64,000 nt of DNA from Mediterraneibacter agrestimuris (GTDB taxonomy: Bacteria > Bacillota > Clostridia > Lachnospirales > Lachnospiraceae), in NCBI RefSeq assembly GCF_943193195.1, contig NZ_CALPDG010000012.1, forward strand, positions 20,058 through 84,057. Direction: 5' to 3'. Made by a program: the position numbers and the translations under genes. Shown in pieces: positions 61,794 to 64,000 of this stretch. The stretch's first letter is position 1, and each line of letters starts with the position of its first letter. Below the pieces are notes generated by a model. It saw only the letters and a list, made by a program, of their open reading frames with translations, did not search any database and was not told the origin of the DNA.

Positions 61794-62753
61794 TTATTGC
61801 CGCATCAGTGTTTCTACTTCATCGCGCTTTGGCATTGCACGGATTGCTCCTTTACGGGTAGTTACGATCGCCGCTGCCGCATTGGCAAATATGAGCAGTT
61901 CACCGAGTTGTTCTTCTGTCAGATTGTCAAAATCATGCTCAAGAAGATAATTCAATGTACTTCCCCCGAATGTGTCTCCTGCTCCGGTTGTCTCAATCGT
62001 CTTCACAGAAAAACCGCTGCGTTCTACACGCATTCCCTTATAATAAGCGCGGCTTCCATCCTTTCCCATAGTCAGAAGAATCAACGGAATGTGATATTTC
62101 TCCTGAAGATAACGGATACCATCGTCATAATCCTCCATACCAGATACAAACTGAATCTCATTATCTGAAATTTTCAAAATATCACACTGGGAGAATCCAT
62201 ACTCCATCTGCTCTTTTGCAAGATCCAGAGAACTCCACAGCGGTTCTCTCAAATTCGGATCAAAGGAAATCAGCGCTCCTCCTTCTTTTGCTGCTTTAAC
62301 AGCCTTCTTTGTTGCGGCTCTGACACCATCATGAGTCATAGACAGGGTACCAAAATGGAAAATCTTTGTCTGTGCAAGAAATTCCGGGTCTACCTCATCC
62401 TCTGTCAGCATCATATCTGCTCCCGGATTACGGTAGAAAGAAAATTCCCGGTCTCCGTCCGGAAATGTATGTACAAAGGCAAGGGTTGTATTAACCTCGT
62501 CATCTGTCAGAAGACTGGTCGTATCAATCCCCACTTCATCTAACGTTCCTCTCAGCAGCGTTCCAAACTGATCCTTACCAACCTTGCCTAGAAAAGCCGT
62601 CTTCTTCCCCATCTTATTTAACAGGGCAAGCACGTTACATGGCGCTCCTCCCGGGCAGGCTTCAAACAAATTGTTCCCTTGCTCACTCTGTCCATTCATT
62701 GTAAAGTCTATCAGCAATTCTCCCATCGCAATGACATCAAATGTTTTCCCCAT
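61794..62753 (-). CDS. PfkB-family fructokinase
   Basis: The protein is 319 aa. CPGGAPCNVLALLNKMG and GAGDTFGGSTLNYLL are the ribokinase/fructokinase signatures, and the whole resembles FrkA/ScrK. The start ATG 62753 has GGAGG 8 bases upstream; the longer frame lacks one. It phosphorylates fructose to fructose-6-phosphate and could use fructose from sucrose-6-phosphate hydrolysis, though it is 56 kb from the scr genes and has its own promoter. Confidence 0.87.
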   Translation of the reverse strand: MGKTFDVIAMGELLIDFTMNGQSEQGNNLFEACPGGAPCNVLALLNKMGKKTAFLGKVGKDQFGTLLRGTLDEVGIDTTSLLTDDEVNTTLAFVHTFPDGDREFSFYRNPGADMMLTEDEVDPEFLAQTKIFHFGTLSMTHDGVRAATKKAVKAAKEGGALISFDPNLREPLWSSLDLAKEQMEYGFSQCDILKISDNEIQFVSGMEDYDDGIRYLQEKYHIPLILLTMGKDGSRAYYKGMRVERSGFSVKTIETTGAGDTFGGSTLNYLLEHDFDNLTEEQLGELLIFANAAAAIVTTRKGAIRAMPKRDEVETLMRQ

Positions 62754-62837
62754 CTCATCTACCTCCAGATTCTTAGCAAATTGTCTGTAATTACAATATC
62801 CGCAGGAACTACTTAGCACATGTCTTTCCTGCCGTTA

Positions 62838-62866
62838 ATTATACTTCATATAAAAAAGTATGACAA
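62838..62866 (-). promoter_or_regulatory. Fructokinase promoter
   Basis: The minus strand has TTGTCA (62861-62866), a 17-bp spacer and TATAAT (62838-62843). Confidence 0.7.
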
Positions 62867-62959
62867 GTGGAGATTTTCCAGATTCACTTATAGAATAATA
62901 TGTGGTTATTGTTCGCAGTCAAAATGTGCAGACCTGAGTAAACAGCAATCCGTTCATCC

Positions 62960-63907
62960 CTAGTTGAAATATACCAGTTCTGGAATCGCCTCGGCTTCTT
63001 CAATATACTCCGCCTCCAGCACTGGACCGCTTCCGTGGTACATTGCCAGCTTCTCATAGCGTATCTTTGCGCGAATCGTCACCCACTGCCCGGCTTTTAA
63101 CTTCGGCGCATAGGCGCTCTTGCAAACATATCCTAAAAATGTAGTATCATCCTCGCAGCAAGTCATTGCCATTCTTCCCGGGAAAAACAACTTAGACGGG
63201 AAACTCTTCGGTTTCAGCACCCTTGCCGTATATTCCACCGTTTTTCCCCGGTATTTGTCCTGATTCTCCATCGCATCCACGTACCAGATCCCATAGTCCT
63301 CCGGCCGAATCTGAATTATGGGCGCATTCATATCATAAGGCACATCCCCTTGAAATATATTTTCAATTTCACCCTCATCGTCTTCAAAAATCACTTCTGC
63401 GCGCGGACTGACAACTTTGACACTCCTGCGGTAGCCTGCCAGCGGCTTGATGTCTGTACAACGGTTAAAAAGAACCATTTCCGCCCCGCGGACCATTTCC
63501 ACAAACAACGGCTTTAAATTCGTCAGATACATCTGAAATGTACTTGCGTCTACAGTTGTCAGTTTCTGTTCGATCCCCCATCCGGCAGGCAGACGGAGAG
63601 CTTCAAAATCGCTGACCTTCCACATGCCATTGTACTCCACAATGACACGCTCCGGGCGGTACTTAATATCCAGTGCCAACAGATACTCCTCTGTCAGTTC
63701 TTCCTGACTATTAATGGATTCCATGACTACATCATATTTTTTCAGTTCTTCTGCATCGTATTCTTCTTCTCCCTCTTCACAGAGCAGAAGAAGTGTTGTT
63801 CCATCAATCTGAAAGTACTCCTGCTTCAAAGTAAAATTTAAAAATTGTGTTTTTCCACTGTCCAAAAACCCGGTCATCAGATACACCAATACATCTGGTT
63901 CACTCAT
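62960..63907 (-). CDS. CobW-like P-loop GTPase with C-terminal OB-type domain
   Basis: The protein is 315 aa. The P-loop TGFLDSGKT (12-20) and the G3E-like layout (VIVEYNGMWKV, LFNRCTD) occupy the first 190 residues or so. The C-terminal third (QDKYRGKTVEYTARVLKPKS onward) resembles the TIGR03943/DUF1980-type domain found next to a YcgQ-like permease. Members of this group may help metal handling. A permease partner would lie beyond the right edge. No zinc-chaperone CxCC motif is seen. Confidence 0.75.
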   Translation of the reverse strand: MSEPDVLVYLMTGFLDSGKTQFLNFTLKQEYFQIDGTTLLLLCEEGEEEYDAEELKKYDVVMESINSQEELTEEYLLALDIKYRPERVIVEYNGMWKVSDFEALRLPAGWGIEQKLTTVDASTFQMYLTNLKPLFVEMVRGAEMVLFNRCTDIKPLAGYRRSVKVVSPRAEVIFEDDEGEIENIFQGDVPYDMNAPIIQIRPEDYGIWYVDAMENQDKYRGKTVEYTARVLKPKSFPSKLFFPGRMAMTCCEDDTTFLGYVCKSAYAPKLKAGQWVTIRAKIRYEKLAMYHGSGPVLEAEYIEEAEAIPELVYFN

Positions 63908-63925
63908 TGCAAAGCTCTCCTTTCT

Positions 63926-63957
63926 TGTAACAGTTCAGCCTTCGGCTTCCTGTTACA
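63926..63957. repeat. Palindromic repeat
   Basis: TGTAACAG and CTGTTACA arms enclose an AGCCTTCGGCT core. It is a relative of the 50906 copy (GTAACAGTTCAG shared). No flanking duplication is seen. Confidence 0.6.
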
Positions 63958-63958
63958 G

Positions 63959-63998
63959 GCATCAAGCCATGCAAAACCACTTCGTGGTGGCTTGATGC
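63959..63998. repeat. Nested hairpin at the right edge
   Basis: GCATCAAGCCA (63959-63969) pairs with TGGCTTGATGC (63988-63998), and CCAC-TTC-GTGG sits inside. It directly follows the palindromic repeat. Confidence 0.6.
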
Positions 63999-64000
63999 AT

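Noticed and set aside
62880..62959. Another copy of the palindromic repeat (GTTATTGTTCGCAG at about 62903)
   Set aside because: Only the left arm resembles the family; the right arm and a flanking duplication are missing, so it cannot be separated from chance.

Overview
The window reads as a chromosomal segment of an anaerobic gut Firmicute, most likely a Lachnospiraceae (Blautia / Ruminococcus gnavus type). The reasons are AGGAGG ribosome sites, moderate GC, RbsABC- and BMP-type ABC transporters, YesM/YesN two-component genes, and a B12-independent glycyl-radical propanediol microcompartment next to fucose genes. No rRNA, tRNA, CRISPR array, phage or complete insertion sequence was seen. Almost every gene serves uptake and breakdown of a sugar, polyol or nucleoside. 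The species call is inference.

Layout. 1-1.6 kb: the start of a GH73 glucosaminidase cut by the left edge, and a Tyr-phosphatase. 1.9-6.5 kb: a sucrose locus (GH32 hydrolase, PTS EIIBCA, LacI repressor) with repeated operators. 6.6-11.6 kb: fucU-fucI-fuculokinase with a divergent AraC regulator. 12.3-28.5 kb: an orphan sugar or polyol system made of an RbsABC-type importer, a membrane-anchored sugar-binding protein (frameshifted) with a YesM/YesN pair, and an operon of aldolase, LacI, FGGY kinase, zinc dehydrogenase, PfkB kinase and aldo/keto reductase under a perfect LacI palindrome. 28.6-40.3 kb: a nucleoside system (BMP-type importer, MtnA isomerase, nucleoside hydrolase, MTA/SAH-type deaminase, phosphorylase, DeoR repressor) whose two main promoters share 10-bp-phased TTTTTG repeats. 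40.4-46.6 kb: a rhamnose/AI-2-type ABC importer with a divergent AraC regulator. 46.7-60.6 kb: a bacterial microcompartment (BMC) locus. 61-64 kb: a PHP phosphoesterase, a fructokinase and a CobW-like GTPase.

How they work together. L-fucose is handled by FucU, FucI and the kinase near 7-10.5 kb. Fuculose-1-P is then split by an aldolase encoded 45 kb away, which carries an encapsulation peptide and so probably acts inside the BMC. L-lactaldehyde is reduced to 1,2-propanediol, dehydrated by the glycyl radical enzyme, and the propionaldehyde goes to propionyl-CoA (PduP), propionyl-phosphate (PduL) or propanol (PduQ-like). PduS/PduT can move electrons across the shell. Rhamnose could enter at the same aldolase step. 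No propionate kinase is in the window.

Most notable observations: (i) a family of short palindromic repeats that behave like mobile elements, with 8-bp flanking duplications, one inserted in the loop of a terminator; (ii) a BMC-H shell gene with two strong start sites, encoding a lysine/alanine-rich N-terminal extension and a normal short form; (iii) His/Cys-rich linkers next to encapsulation peptides; (iv) a G6-tract frameshift in the sugar sensor; (v) a nucleoside system that could dispose of 5'-deoxyadenosine or methylthioadenosine beside a radical-SAM-dependent BMC.
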